NCBI GenBank assembly: GCA_964457945.1 | Contig: CAYWFX010000013.1 | Coordinates: 4,686 to 68,685 of the forward strand | Origin: PHAA01 sp964457945 | GTDB lineage: Bacteria > Bacillota > Syntrophomonadia > Syntrophomonadales > Syntrophomonadaceae | Length of the DNA: 64,000 bases | Direction of reading: 5' to 3' | Part shown: positions 49,838 to 59,300 of the stretch, piece by piece | How the letters are laid out: every line of letters starts with the position of its first letter | How positions within the stretch are numbered: position 1 is the stretch's first letter | Notes under the pieces: generated by a model | The model's input: only the letters and a program-made list of their open reading frames with translations | Told to the model about the DNA's origin: nothing | The model's database searches: none | Position numbers and translations under genes: made by a program

Positions 49838-51310
49838 ATGTCAGAACAAGAACTGAATATTAATGATCTGAAGCAGGTTCGTCTGGACAAACTGGGCGAA
49901 CTTCGCGATATGGGCATTGACCCCTTTGGCAGCAGATATGAACGGGACTGTACCGCTGGTAAAATCCAAGCTGATTTTGATCAACTGGATGGACAGACCG
50001 TAAGAATTGCTGGTCGCATCATGTCCAAAAGGAGGCATGGCAAGGCTGGTTTTGCAAATCTGCAGGACTTATCCGGGGATATACAGCTGTATTTTCGGAA
50101 AGATGATGTAGGCGAAGAAAAATATGAGCTCTTCAAGAAGCTGGATATGGGAGATATTCTAGGCATAGAGGGTTTTGTCTTCCGCACCCAGAAGGGCGAA
50201 ATAAGCGTTCATGTCCATGATTTTACCTATCTTAGCAAATCACTTAATCCTCTGCCGGAAAAATGGCACGGGCTGAAGGACGTAGAACTTCGTTATCGCC
50301 AGCGCTATGTAGACTTAATCGTGAATCCTACAGTACGAGAAGTGTTTATCAAGCGCAGTCTGATCATCAAGGAGATTCGCCAATACCTGGACAAAAAAGA
50401 ATTTCTCGAAGTAGAGACCCCCATGATGCATCCCATCGCCGGGGGAGCTACGGCGCGTCCCTTTACAACCCATCACAATGCTCTGGATATGAGTCTGTTC
50501 CTGCGCGTAGCACCGGAACTCTATCTGAAAAGGTTGATTGTGGGCGGGATGGAAAAGGTCTATGAGATTAACCGCAGTTTCAGAAACGAGGGGATTTCCA
50601 CCAAACATAATCCTGAGTTCACCATGCTGGAAATATATCAGGCCTATGCCGATTTCCAGGTAATGATGGAGCTTACCGAGGATCTCGTTTCCTCCGTAAT
50701 GTTAAAGGTAAATGGAACCATGATCGCCGAATTTGAAGGACAGCAGATAGATTTCACTCCTCCCTGGCGGCGGGTGACTATGCTGGATGTGATAAATGAA
50801 CATACCGGACTCGACTTCAGCTTGATTAAAGGCGATGCGGAAGCCCGGCAGGCAGCCCAGCAATTAGGCATGGAAGTGAAGCAGACCGAATCCAGAGGTG
50901 AGATTATTAATGAAGTTTTCGAGGAGTTCGTGGAGGACAAGCTGATCCAGCCTACCTTTGTCTACGGGCATCCGGTGGAAATTTCACCCCTGGCCAAACG
51001 TAATGCCGCCAACCCTGAATTTACAGATCGATTTGAGGTATTCATCATGCAGCGCGAGATTGCCAATGCATTTTCCGAACTCAACGATCCCATAGATCAG
51101 CGGGGGAGGTTTATGAAGCAGGTAGAGAAGCGAGCCGGCGGGGATGTCGAGGCTCAGATGATGGATGAAGACTACATAAATGCTCTGGAATACGGAATGC
51201 CGCCAGCCGGTGGTCTGGGAATAGGAATTGACCGCCTGGTAATGTTAATGACCGATTCCCCTTCGATCCGAGACGTAATATTCTTCCCCACTCTGCGCAA
51301 GAGAGACTAA
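49838..51310 (+). CDS. lysS: lysyl-tRNA synthetase (class II)
   Basis: 490 residues. N-terminal OB-fold anticodon domain (TVRIAGRIMSKRRHGKAGFANLQDLSGDIQLYFRKD), class II motif 1 near FLEVETPMMHPIAGGATARPFTTHHNALDM, motif 2 FRNEGISTKHNPEFTMLE and motif 3 GLGIGIDRLVMLMTDSPSIRDVIFFP. ATG at 49838 sits 8 bases after AAGGAAG. A strong terminator follows. lysS ends the B. subtilis-like backbone in this window. Confidence 0.97.
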   Translation: MSEQELNINDLKQVRLDKLGELRDMGIDPFGSRYERDCTAGKIQADFDQLDGQTVRIAGRIMSKRRHGKAGFANLQDLSGDIQLYFRKDDVGEEKYELFKKLDMGDILGIEGFVFRTQKGEISVHVHDFTYLSKSLNPLPEKWHGLKDVELRYRQRYVDLIVNPTVREVFIKRSLIIKEIRQYLDKKEFLEVETPMMHPIAGGATARPFTTHHNALDMSLFLRVAPELYLKRLIVGGMEKVYEINRSFRNEGISTKHNPEFTMLEIYQAYADFQVMMELTEDLVSSVMLKVNGTMIAEFEGQQIDFTPPWRRVTMLDVINEHTGLDFSLIKGDAEARQAAQQLGMEVKQTESRGEIINEVFEEFVEDKLIQPTFVYGHPVEISPLAKRNAANPEFTDRFEVFIMQREIANAFSELNDPIDQRGRFMKQVEKRAGGDVEAQMMDEDYINALEYGMPPAGGLGIGIDRLVMLMTDSPSIRDVIFFPTLRKRD

Positions 51311-51317
51311 CGCAAGC

Positions 51318-51337
51318 GGGGAAGGTTCTCCTGTTAC
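51318..51337 (-). repeat. second copy of the GTAACAG..CTTCCCC repeat
   Basis: Inverse of the 45373-45392 repeat with one difference. Another fragment of the GACGTTCTTT type, AAAGAACGTCTCCCTG, lies at about 51504. Confidence 0.55.
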
Positions 51338-51383
51338 TGCGTATGTTATGAGTGTTTTAAAAGGAACTTTTCTATAAAAAATC

Positions 51384-51420
51384 AAGGCTCAGCCATCAGT
51401 TAGAGATGGCTGAGCCTTTT
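51384..51420 (+). terminator. intrinsic terminator after lysS
   Basis: AAGGCTCAGCCATC/GATGGCTGAGCCTT, a 14-bp perfect stem with a 7-base loop and a short T run. Confidence 0.92.
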
Positions 51421-51536
51421 AAATGCCTGTGGTGCCTGTCACCCCACTTATCAACTTATTGCTGAGCTAGATATCACCTTCTGTTACAATGTTAGCTGGA
51501 CAAAAAGAACGTCTCCCTGTTTGTGTTTATGTTCTC

Positions 51537-53612
51537 CTACCGTTTCCTCGTGTCTATCGTCATTACCTTTCCTAATACCCACTCAGCAGTCCAGATTACC
51601 AGCAGACCTGCCACTCCCACCACTGTTCCGGTTAAGAGACCTGCCAGGGTGCGGTTGGCGGAGACCATTACGGCAGTAAACACATGGGAGAAACTATTAA
51701 CCATGGAGATGCTGCCCATCATGACCCCGAGGCCCAATACCAGAAGAATAGCATCGTACTGGTATTTGCGATACAGGTACACCATAGCGAATAGAGCCGG
51801 GTAGCCGATCAAGAGCTCTTTGAAACGGGGTCGAGCCAGGAAAAGACTTTCCAGTATCTCCCGCAGTCTGATTTCCAGGGAAGATACGCTTACGACAGCA
51901 TTACCGCTGCGTCCCAGGTAGTAATATACGGCCAGGGCACCAACCATTCCCATCAGCAAGACCAGGTAATTGGGCTTATCCTGCAAGAACTTAATAGCGT
52001 TGTTTTTAAAGTCATTAAATCCGACCATACAGCTCACATAGTTTATAAAGAACAGCAAGAGCGGTAAGATAAAGGCCATCTTAACCCCGCTGAAAATATA
52101 GACATTCATAATATAACGGATATCTGCCAGGCTGGTCACCACCGTATACATTCCCAACGAATTAACCCCCAGAATTATTGCGAGCGAGACCACCAGCTGC
52201 AGCAGGAATGGTTTCTCCCGATTCTTTTTCAAATACAGCAGTAAGAGTAAACTAGAAAAGGACGGGTAGAGAATAGCCGCAGCCAGGGCATACAGCTTCG
52301 CAAAATCAGCACCTAAAACCATATTGATAGCGATACAGCCTAGCGTACCCAGAACCAGCCAGCCAGCCAGCCAGGAGGTTTTCAGCCTTGGCCTGAACAG
52401 GTAGAGCAGGTAGAGAGTCCCGGCCAGCAGCAGGCTGAGCGCAACCATAAGCCGGTGGGTTGGACCCGGTATCTTAGGTGATAGCAGTTGCAAAGGCTGG
52501 TCAATACTATAACCCTTGGCAGCGATGGCAGTGTGGAATTTGCCAATCATATCCACGGTGTTATCAATATTTTTAGAAAAACTTACCTTCTGATCCTTAA
52601 AAGGAACCACATACATAATACGGATACCCCGATCAATAACCCCGCGTACCCAGCGATAGTAACGCTCATCAATACTCTGTACAAACTCATCATTACTGCT
52701 GGAATAAACCCGGTTAATCGGGTAGCCGGCAGACTGCATCAATTCGTCCAGGCCGTTTTGGGTTACATATTGCAACTGGGCCGGGGTCTCAATAATCCCG
52801 ACAATTATTCCGTGTTTCTTAACCAGGTTTTTTATCCATTCCAGGTGATCAGGCCATCCACTCAGGTCATTGCCAGCAAAAATCAGGTTTTTCACCCCAT
52901 AATCAACCACAGCCCGTTCGTATTCCGCCAGGTATTGGGTGTTGGAACCTAAACTATTGCCGGGGCGCAGGGTAATATTAAACCCGCTGGCCTTGAGCTG
53001 CTTTAAGACCTTCTCATCAAATCCCAGGCGGGCATCCAGATCCTTGCTGACTGGCTTATTCTTATCAGTGGAAGGGTTCATCTCAATAGTAATCGGAATA
53101 AGCTCAGCATTGATAATGAAATAGCTCTTGCCGGCTAAGGTGAAGCTGATCAATTCATTAGGGAGAAAGCGGGCGCTCAGACGTTCCTTTAAAAAAGCAG
53201 CCACCGCCGGGTCGCCGGTCACCACCGCCAGGTTAGAAGGGCTGATAGGGGTGGGGCCAATAGCCTTCATGGCCGCTGCCCATATCTCTGGGGATAGGGT
53301 CCGGGTCAGGGAAGCAAAATCACCGTAAGAAGAAATATATATATCCCCATTATAGGCCAGGTCGCGTAAAGTAAGCTCATTAACCGCGACGTTCTTGACC
53401 CCGTTGTCTTGCAGGCGCAGGAGAATTTTATTCAAATCCATATTGGCTGAATTAGCACTCTTCGCAAACTCCTTGTAGTCTATCGTCGTTATAACCGCAT
53501 TATTATGACTTTCGTTGCTGACTCGCAGTTGAATCCCACTATAGGATAAAATCAGAGTCAAGGCCAGCAAGGCCCATAGAAGTAGATAGCTATTCTTTTT
53601 CAGATTATTCAA
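51537..53612 (-). CDS. DUF5693 family membrane protein
   Basis: 691 residues: an N-terminal membrane helix, a soluble TIM-barrel-like extracytoplasmic region (about 30-390; SNLAVVTGDPAVAAFL, FNITLRPGNSLG, GVKNLIFAGNDLSGWP), then about eight membrane helices. TTG at 53612 is chosen because AAGGAGG lies 9 bases upstream on the minus strand; it overlaps the end of the flippase gene by 8 bases. As I recall, DUF5693 genes neighbour csaB in Clostridia, which points to secondary cell-wall polymer assembly, function unproven. Confidence 0.8.
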   Translation of the reverse strand: MNNLKKNSYLLLWALLALTLILSYSGIQLRVSNESHNNAVITTIDYKEFAKSANSANMDLNKILLRLQDNGVKNVAVNELTLRDLAYNGDIYISSYGDFASLTRTLSPEIWAAAMKAIGPTPISPSNLAVVTGDPAVAAFLKERLSARFLPNELISFTLAGKSYFIINAELIPITIEMNPSTDKNKPVSKDLDARLGFDEKVLKQLKASGFNITLRPGNSLGSNTQYLAEYERAVVDYGVKNLIFAGNDLSGWPDHLEWIKNLVKKHGIIVGIIETPAQLQYVTQNGLDELMQSAGYPINRVYSSSNDEFVQSIDERYYRWVRGVIDRGIRIMYVVPFKDQKVSFSKNIDNTVDMIGKFHTAIAAKGYSIDQPLQLLSPKIPGPTHRLMVALSLLLAGTLYLLYLFRPRLKTSWLAGWLVLGTLGCIAINMVLGADFAKLYALAAAILYPSFSSLLLLLYLKKNREKPFLLQLVVSLAIILGVNSLGMYTVVTSLADIRYIMNVYIFSGVKMAFILPLLLFFINYVSCMVGFNDFKNNAIKFLQDKPNYLVLLMGMVGALAVYYYLGRSGNAVVSVSSLEIRLREILESLFLARPRFKELLIGYPALFAMVYLYRKYQYDAILLVLGLGVMMGSISMVNSFSHVFTAVMVSANRTLAGLLTGTVVGVAGLLVIWTAEWVLGKVMTIDTRKR

Positions 53613-55119
53613 TTTTCTCTGCCTCCTTAACAAAAATACTTTGTATAATATTACTGAAATAGGCTATAAGCAGATAAACGCAGCCGCTGGCCATCATAGG
53701 TATGAGGAAGGCTAGCTTGCCACTGATGGGAAGATACCTGCTGCCTAGTATTACTGCTACCATGCCTGCCACCGGCAGGCCTAATTGGAACATAAAATAG
53801 AATGAACCCCGGTTCAGGAAATTCCCTATTTCCCTGCGCAATAAGAGGGCCATAATAATCGCGTAGAGCAGGAGGCAAAAGGCGGTGGAAGCACTAATGC
53901 CGATAATTCCTGAGGTTCTGAAGAGCCAGAAATCCAAAAGCAGTTTCAAGCCGATACAGAGCATACTCACCAACATAGGAACCTTGAACTTCTTAAGGGC
54001 ATAATAGACCCGGTTGAAGATTTCCTGGCAGGCATAGCCCACCACGGCAAAACTGTAACCCAAAAAGGCCAAGGCCGTCATGTCCGTAGATTTGCTGGTA
54101 AAAGCCCCCCGCTCATAGACCAGGGCTACGATTTCCTGGTTATAGACTACGACCAGGATCATATAGGGAAGCAGTATAAATAGCAGGATTTTAAAGATGT
54201 TGTTCAAAAGAGACCGGATGCGTACATTATCCCCGTCCAGGCAGTACTGCGACAGCCGCGGAAAAACCACCGTAGACATGGCCACGATAAAAATGCTGGT
54301 AATAGTGACAAAAAGGTTGCTCCCGAAACCCAAGGCCGCAGTTGTGCCTACCTCCAGATGGGTCGCAAAGGAACGGTCAATAATTAAACACAACTGCAAA
54401 AGGGAATTGCCCAAGAGGATAGGCATTAATTGCTTAAACATAAGAACTGTATGTTCATTCTTGAAATCAAGCCGGAAGAAAAACTTATATTTTTGCTTAA
54501 ATAAAACCGGAACCTGAATCAGGAACTGTAAGAACCAGCCCAGGGTGGTTACGTAGCCCAGCATAATTATGTCATCGCCCTTCAGTAAAAGAGAACCAAT
54601 AACCAGGAGGTTAAAGGGGATACTGATGGAAGATGACAATAGAAAATAGCTGTGTACCTGCAAGACCCCGGCGGCTACATAGGTTAAGCTCACAAAGAGC
54701 AGGGTGGGAATCATAATCCGGGTAAGCAGAACGGCTAAACCAATTACATCATCACTCAGCCCGGGTGCAATCAGCCTGGTAATCGCTGGCGCAAACACAA
54801 TACCCGCCAGGCATAATAGAGTAGCCCAGAGAGTTATCTGCGCAAAAAGATTAGACAGATAAAGGTTTCTTTCCTCGCGCGTCTTATTATTTATGTAATA
54901 GGTTAAATCCGGTATATTTACGGATGACAGAGCTGTGCCGACGCTGGCAAACAAATAACCGGGAAAACTGAAGATAAGCTGGAAAAGGTCAGCTAATATA
55001 GTAGTAGCAAAAATAGACGCAAAGACAATGTCCCGCGCAAAACCCAGCAGCTTAGACATGAAAATAACTATAGAAACGCCTATAAATGTTTTACCTGTCC
55101 TTTGAGTTCCCTTATTCAT
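53605..55119 (-). CDS. murJ: MurJ/MviN-type lipid flippase
   Basis: 504 residues, about 14 membrane helices. FIGVSIVIFMSKLLGFARDIVFASIFATTILADLFQLIFSFPGYLFASVGTALSSVNIPDL is the MurJ/MviN N-terminus, with the conserved ArgD-rich GFARD segment. Such proteins flip lipid II or other undecaprenyl-linked intermediates. Given its neighbours (csaB, DUF5693) it may serve a cell-wall polymer rather than peptidoglycan. GTGAGGT precedes the ATG, which lies 10 bases after the csaB stop. Confidence 0.85.
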   Translation of the reverse strand: MNKGTQRTGKTFIGVSIVIFMSKLLGFARDIVFASIFATTILADLFQLIFSFPGYLFASVGTALSSVNIPDLTYYINNKTREERNLYLSNLFAQITLWATLLCLAGIVFAPAITRLIAPGLSDDVIGLAVLLTRIMIPTLLFVSLTYVAAGVLQVHSYFLLSSSISIPFNLLVIGSLLLKGDDIIMLGYVTTLGWFLQFLIQVPVLFKQKYKFFFRLDFKNEHTVLMFKQLMPILLGNSLLQLCLIIDRSFATHLEVGTTAALGFGSNLFVTITSIFIVAMSTVVFPRLSQYCLDGDNVRIRSLLNNIFKILLFILLPYMILVVVYNQEIVALVYERGAFTSKSTDMTALAFLGYSFAVVGYACQEIFNRVYYALKKFKVPMLVSMLCIGLKLLLDFWLFRTSGIIGISASTAFCLLLYAIIMALLLRREIGNFLNRGSFYFMFQLGLPVAGMVAVILGSRYLPISGKLAFLIPMMASGCVYLLIAYFSNIIQSIFVKEAEKIE

Positions 55120-55129
55120 TCAACTAACC

Positions 55130-56206
55130 TCACGATTTTTTCACTAACGACAGCGCCAGCCGGGCGTTTTGCTCGGACTTGCTGCGCATTTCCTGGGCCT
55201 GGGTGCTGAGTTTGTCCTGGAGAGTAGCATCTCCCAGCAGCTTATCAATCTGAGCTTGCATTTCCTCGTAGCCTGCGGCCAGAGGTTGAAGATTAAATAA
55301 TTTCAAAAAGGCATCCACCTTCGGGTCGTAAGAAATTCCGGCCAGGGGAATTCCCCGACTGGCTGAAAAAATCAAAGCGTGCAAGCGCATGGCCACCATC
55401 AGGTCCAGGCGGGAGATTAGAGCCAGGTGCTCCTGACTCTTCAGATGTTCGTCCAGGACATAGGCATTCTCCTGCATCAGCTTAGCAACCCGTCGGGACT
55501 CGCTCACATCATCGGGATAGGCCATGGGAATAAATAGAATCTGGTAGCCTCGTGAGACTAATTCGTCCAGAAGCTGAGCCAGACGAGTCTGATATCCTTC
55601 CAGAGCCTGCCATTTGCGCACTGCCACTCCTACCAGAGGCTTAGCGCCGCACCGTATAGTTTTTAATAAATGCTCTATCCTGGCCTGATCGGCTGGTCCG
55701 GGTTCCAGGGAAAAGACCGGGTCAGCGGTAACCAGGAGTGGGGGACGAGTAACCCCTAAATCCCACAGGAATTGGCGAGAGTCTTCATCCCGGAGGGTAA
55801 TCAGATCCACATGGTTGCCTACCAGGCGCATCAGGAATTTGCTGAGGCTTCGGTTAATAGGGCCAACCCCCTGGGCATAAAAGATAACCGGTTTACCAAT
55901 CAACTTGGCCATAGCTACCACACTTATATAATAAGGAAGTGAGCGGGCACTGGTTACATCCTGAAAAATACTTCCCCCGCCGCTTATCAAGAGGTCAGCT
56001 CCCAGCAGTTCCTGGAAGACCTGCCAGGGGTTTTTATGATATACCGCCCGAATACCATGCAGAGCCGCAGTCTTTTCTGGACTACCGGAAAAAACCACAA
56101 AATCTGCAGAGGGGCGGAGCCTTTTTATTGAGGAAGTTATAGCTGACAGCAGAGCTTCATCCCCTGCATTATCGAAACCATAATAACCTGAGAGGGCAAT
56201 CTTCAT
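55130..56206 (-). CDS. csaB: polysaccharide pyruvyl transferase CsaB
   Basis: 358 residues. IALSGYYGFDNAGDEALLSAITSSIKRL at the N-terminus, LLISGGGSIFQDVTSARSLPYYISVVAMAKLIGKPVIFYAQGVGP, ITLRDEDSR and MRLHALIFSASRGIPLAGISYDPKV are CsaB signatures. It adds ketal-pyruvate to the secondary cell-wall polymer, creating the ligand for SLH-domain S-layer proteins (established in Bacillus anthracis and Thermus). First gene of the minus-strand unit csaB-murJ-DUF5693. AAAGGAAT precedes the ATG. Confidence 0.92.
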   Translation of the reverse strand: MKIALSGYYGFDNAGDEALLSAITSSIKRLRPSADFVVFSGSPEKTAALHGIRAVYHKNPWQVFQELLGADLLISGGGSIFQDVTSARSLPYYISVVAMAKLIGKPVIFYAQGVGPINRSLSKFLMRLVGNHVDLITLRDEDSRQFLWDLGVTRPPLLVTADPVFSLEPGPADQARIEHLLKTIRCGAKPLVGVAVRKWQALEGYQTRLAQLLDELVSRGYQILFIPMAYPDDVSESRRVAKLMQENAYVLDEHLKSQEHLALISRLDLMVAMRLHALIFSASRGIPLAGISYDPKVDAFLKLFNLQPLAAGYEEMQAQIDKLLGDATLQDKLSTQAQEMRSKSEQNARLALSLVKKS

Positions 56207-56273
56207 GCACTATTCCTTTCATGCGGCAGTTTTCCCCATTGATTATAACAGAATTTGCACATTTTTTGGTATA

Positions 56274-56302
56274 TGGACAACTAATTGTTCCGGTGTTAGA
56301 AT
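56274..56302 (+). promoter_or_regulatory. sigma-A promoter for the tagO-like gene
   Basis: TGGACA, 17 bases, TAGAAT, one mismatch in each hexamer, 35 bases before the start codon, in the divergent gap with csaB. Confidence 0.6.
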
Positions 56303-56337
56303 AAGCCTAGATTCCGATGGGGGAGGTTTATTTTATT

Positions 56338-57405
56338 ATGTCCATATATAGACTGGCTTTTGCACTCCTAGCGGCATTTGGTATAGCTTATTTTTCAATG
56401 CCTTACGTAATTAAGCTGGCCCATCGCCTGGGAGCAATAGACCAACCGGATAAACGCAAAGTTCATAATGGTACCATGCCACGGCTGGGAGGCCTGGCTA
56501 TTTTTTCGGCTTTTATCATAGTAATGGTTATAGGGGTGCAAGTTTCCCCGGAACTATTAGGTATTATAATAGGAGGCTGTGTTATTTTTTTGGTGGGGAT
56601 GCTGGATGATATTTACCAGCTGCCACCCTGGGTAAAACTAATCGGTCAGGGTATAGCAGCGTCGATTGCCATTTATTCTGGAGTGGTGGTTGGTTTTGTT
56701 ACCAACCCCTTTGATGGACTGATGGATCTGGGATATCTCGGCATACCGTTAACCTTTGTCTGGATTATAGGTATCAGCAATGCCATTAATTTGATCGATG
56801 GGCTGGATGGCCTGGCAGCTGGAGTTTCCAGTATAGCCGCAGCTACCATGGGAATTGTAGCCTATTCGCAGGGGCAGGAAGCGGTATTTATCGTAGCATT
56901 GGTTCTGGTGGCGGCCATACTTGGCTTTCTACCCTATAACTTTCATCCGGCCCGCACCTTCATGGGTGATGGAGGTTCCAATTTCCTGGGTTTCACCCTG
57001 GGATGCCTGGCAGTAATGGGTCTGACCAAGAGTACAGCAGTTATATCACTCTTTGTGCCCATAGTAATTTTGGGAATTCCGATTTTCGATACCTTCTTTG
57101 CTATCATTAGGCGTATATATAATAAAGCTCCTATTTTTATGCCCGACAAATCCCATCTGCATCACCGTTTGATGGCGATCGGGTGCAGTCATCGCAGAAG
57201 TGTACTGATTATCTATGGAATCAGTGGATTTTTTGGCCTTACGGCCATTGTCCTAAACTACGTAAACCGGCCTAAGGCTACCCTGGTTCTAGCGCTGCTC
57301 CTACTGCTCATCGTGCTGGGAGCCGAAAAAATAGGCATGCGAACCGGTGAAAAACCCAAAGAGATTGTAAAAACAGGAAAATCAACCTTAACCCTACACC
57401 AATAA
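56338..57405 (+). CDS. undecaprenyl-phosphate GlcNAc-1-phosphate transferase (TagO/WecA/MraY family)
   Basis: 355 residues, about 11 membrane helices. Starts an undecaprenyl-linked polymer by transferring a sugar-1-phosphate. Motifs: DQPDKRKVHNGTMPRLGGLAIF (about 33-54), VGMLDDIYQLPPWVKLIGQ, NAINLIDGLDGLAAGVSSI, FLPYNFHPARTFMGDGGSNFLGF and the HLHHRL histidine loop. ATG at 56338 lies 11 bases after GGGGGAGG. Divergent from csaB, with which it probably builds the same wall polymer. Confidence 0.92.
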   Translation: MSIYRLAFALLAAFGIAYFSMPYVIKLAHRLGAIDQPDKRKVHNGTMPRLGGLAIFSAFIIVMVIGVQVSPELLGIIIGGCVIFLVGMLDDIYQLPPWVKLIGQGIAASIAIYSGVVVGFVTNPFDGLMDLGYLGIPLTFVWIIGISNAINLIDGLDGLAAGVSSIAAATMGIVAYSQGQEAVFIVALVLVAAILGFLPYNFHPARTFMGDGGSNFLGFTLGCLAVMGLTKSTAVISLFVPIVILGIPIFDTFFAIIRRIYNKAPIFMPDKSHLHHRLMAIGCSHRRSVLIIYGISGFFGLTAIVLNYVNRPKATLVLALLLLLIVLGAEKIGMRTGEKPKEIVKTGKSTLTLHQ

Positions 57406-57505
57406 AAATCAGGGTAAATAAGGTTCTATCCATTCTAAATTGTCTGTGTTATTCATAATCATCATTGTCAATCAGTGTTTATTCGTTCTCTTATGGAGGT
57501 TTATT

Positions 57506-58600
57506 ATGACGAAGAAAATGAAATCATATTTTCAAATTGCATTAATGATGGGTCTGGTTTTTGGCGTTTTTTATGCTCTGGGCGCCGGGCTGGTTGCCGC
57601 TTTCCTTCCTGGTACGGAGCAGGCTGATAGCGATACGCCCGTAGTGGAAGACAAAAAAAGAGTTACTATCCTCTTCCTGGGGGTAGATGCTCGGCCCGGA
57701 GATACTAACTCGCGCTCAGATACTCTGATATTGGCTTCCATTGACCCTACGCGGAACAAGGTAGCCGTAGTTTCCATTCCCCGCGATACTCAGATTAATG
57801 GAGCTGCAGGCAGCGGGATGGATAAGATCAACAGTGCCAATGTTACCGGAGGTCCCCAATTGGCCGTAAAAAAAGTCGAAGGTTTAATGGGAGAAAAGAT
57901 AGACTATTATGTAGAGATGAACTTCGAGGGATTTAAAAAGGTTGTAGATACCCTGGGCGGGGTTAGCATAGATGTAGATCAGCGTATGTACAAACCAACG
58001 GAAGACATAAATCTGCAGCCTGGTCTGCAGCGCCTCGATGGCAGAGATGCCCTGGCCTATGTTCGTTACCGTGGTTATGTACAGGGCGATATCGAAAGAA
58101 CCGCTCACCAGCAGGAGTTTATAAAAGCCCTGGGCAAAGAGCTGCTGAAGCCTGCAACCATTGCCAAGCTTCCCCAGCTGATTCGTGAAGCCAACACCTA
58201 TGTGGACACCAACCTGCGCCTCACTGATATGCTGAAAATGGCAACCTGGGCACCAGGTTTTAATGCCGAATCAATTATAGCCCAGACCCTGCCCGGATAC
58301 TTTCTAGACCAGCGGGATTCTGATGGGGTCTTGACTGCCAGCTATTGGGTGGCAGACACCAAGCAGGCGAGTACGCTCCTGGATAAGATGCTGGACGGAC
58401 AGACCGTAGCGGTATTAGTGGACGCCCCGGCTTCCGCTAATAATCTAGTTGTCCGTACTTCCGATGTCCCTAAAGTCAAAGAAAAGACGCCACCCCTACC
58501 GAATCAGAAACTGCCCTCCGACAAAGACAAGATCAACTGGGAACGATCCAACCTCCCCAGTGCCGGCCACGGAGATGTGATAATAGAAAAACAGGTATAA
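57506..58600 (+). CDS. LytR-CpsA-Psr (LCP) family protein
   Basis: 364 residues: an N-terminal membrane anchor (about 6-28) and an extracytoplasmic LCP domain with TILFLGVDARPGDTNSRSDTLILASIDPTRNKVAVVSIPRDTQ (about 50-92), DKINSANVTGGPQLAVKKVEGLMG, YVEMNFEGFKKVVDTLGGVSIDV and ALAYVRYR. LCP enzymes attach lipid-linked polymers to peptidoglycan. ATG at 57506 follows TGGAGG. Together with the tagO-like gene it marks start and end of wall-polymer synthesis. A terminator follows. Confidence 0.93.
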   Translation: MTKKMKSYFQIALMMGLVFGVFYALGAGLVAAFLPGTEQADSDTPVVEDKKRVTILFLGVDARPGDTNSRSDTLILASIDPTRNKVAVVSIPRDTQINGAAGSGMDKINSANVTGGPQLAVKKVEGLMGEKIDYYVEMNFEGFKKVVDTLGGVSIDVDQRMYKPTEDINLQPGLQRLDGRDALAYVRYRGYVQGDIERTAHQQEFIKALGKELLKPATIAKLPQLIREANTYVDTNLRLTDMLKMATWAPGFNAESIIAQTLPGYFLDQRDSDGVLTASYWVADTKQASTLLDKMLDGQTVAVLVDAPASANNLVVRTSDVPKVKEKTPPLPNQKLPSDKDKINWERSNLPSAGHGDVIIEKQV

Positions 58601-58608
58601 ATAACTTG

Positions 58609-58637
58609 AAAAACTTGGGGCTGACCCCAAGTTTTTT
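58609..58637 (+). terminator. intrinsic terminator after the LCP gene
   Basis: AAAAACTTGGGG-CTGA-CCCCAAGTTTTTT, a perfect stem-loop with a T run; it may also serve the convergent Uma2 gene, ending 8 bases away. Confidence 0.93.
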
Positions 58638-58644
58638 CTGATCC

Positions 58645-59274
58645 CTATTCAGCAAATATTGCATCAAGATCGATTTCAAGGCCGGGAAAAAGTTCGTTAC
58701 TTATTTTTTCTCCGGTGGAGAAACTATTGGTTTTTTCGTATTGGCCTGAGTCGTTAAGAGAGTAGATATCTATAACCTGGAATTTGGGGAACACTACCCA
58801 GTATTGCTGGATTTTGCTTTGCTCATAAAGGTTGAATTTTTCATTCAGGTCTTTTTTGGCTGTGGATGAGGATAGTATCTCTATAACCAGTTCAGGTGCC
58901 CCTTTACAGCCTCTTTCATCCAGTTTATTTTGGTCGCAAACTACTACGATATCGGGCTGCACTACGGTGGATATTTCCTCATCTGTTTCTTCTTCCCGAG
59001 GCAAGCGTACGTCAAAGGGGGCTGGAAAGACCCGGCATTTTTTGTCTTTGAAATATAAAGCCAGTGGAACAAATAATTCTCCCAGTATCCTCTGATGTTC
59101 GGTTAAAGGTGCTGGGCTCATGAGGCTGGGCACACCGTTAATAATTTCCCACCGTTCCTCACTCGGCCAGTTAAGGTAATCTGCATAGGTATATCTTTCT
59201 TTTCTTTTTTCCAAAGGAGTATTAACAATAACCGCCTCCTTTAATACCTGAGACCTGAGATACCAGGTTAGCAT
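58645..59274 (-). CDS. Uma2 family (DUF820) putative endonuclease
   Basis: 209 residues from the first ATG, PD-(D/E)XK fold: YADYLNWPSEERWEIINGVPSLM, DVRLP, VVQPDIVVVCDQ (catalytic Asp) and GAPELVIEILSSSTAKKDLNEKFNLY (E.xE...K pattern). Uma2 genes are scattered and of unsettled function; some are linked to mobile elements. A strong AAAGGAGG lies inside the first 15 codons, 5 bases before an in-frame ATT, so translation could begin internally at a rare ATT codon and give a protein of about 194 residues. Confidence 0.85.
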   Translation of the reverse strand: MLTWYLRSQVLKEAVIVNTPLEKRKERYTYADYLNWPSEERWEIINGVPSLMSPAPLTEHQRILGELFVPLALYFKDKKCRVFPAPFDVRLPREEETDEEISTVVQPDIVVVCDQNKLDERGCKGAPELVIEILSSSTAKKDLNEKFNLYEQSKIQQYWVVFPKFQVIDIYSLNDSGQYEKTNSFSTGEKISNELFPGLEIDLDAIFAE

Positions 59275-59300
59275 TATGATTTAATTATAAATGGAGGTTA

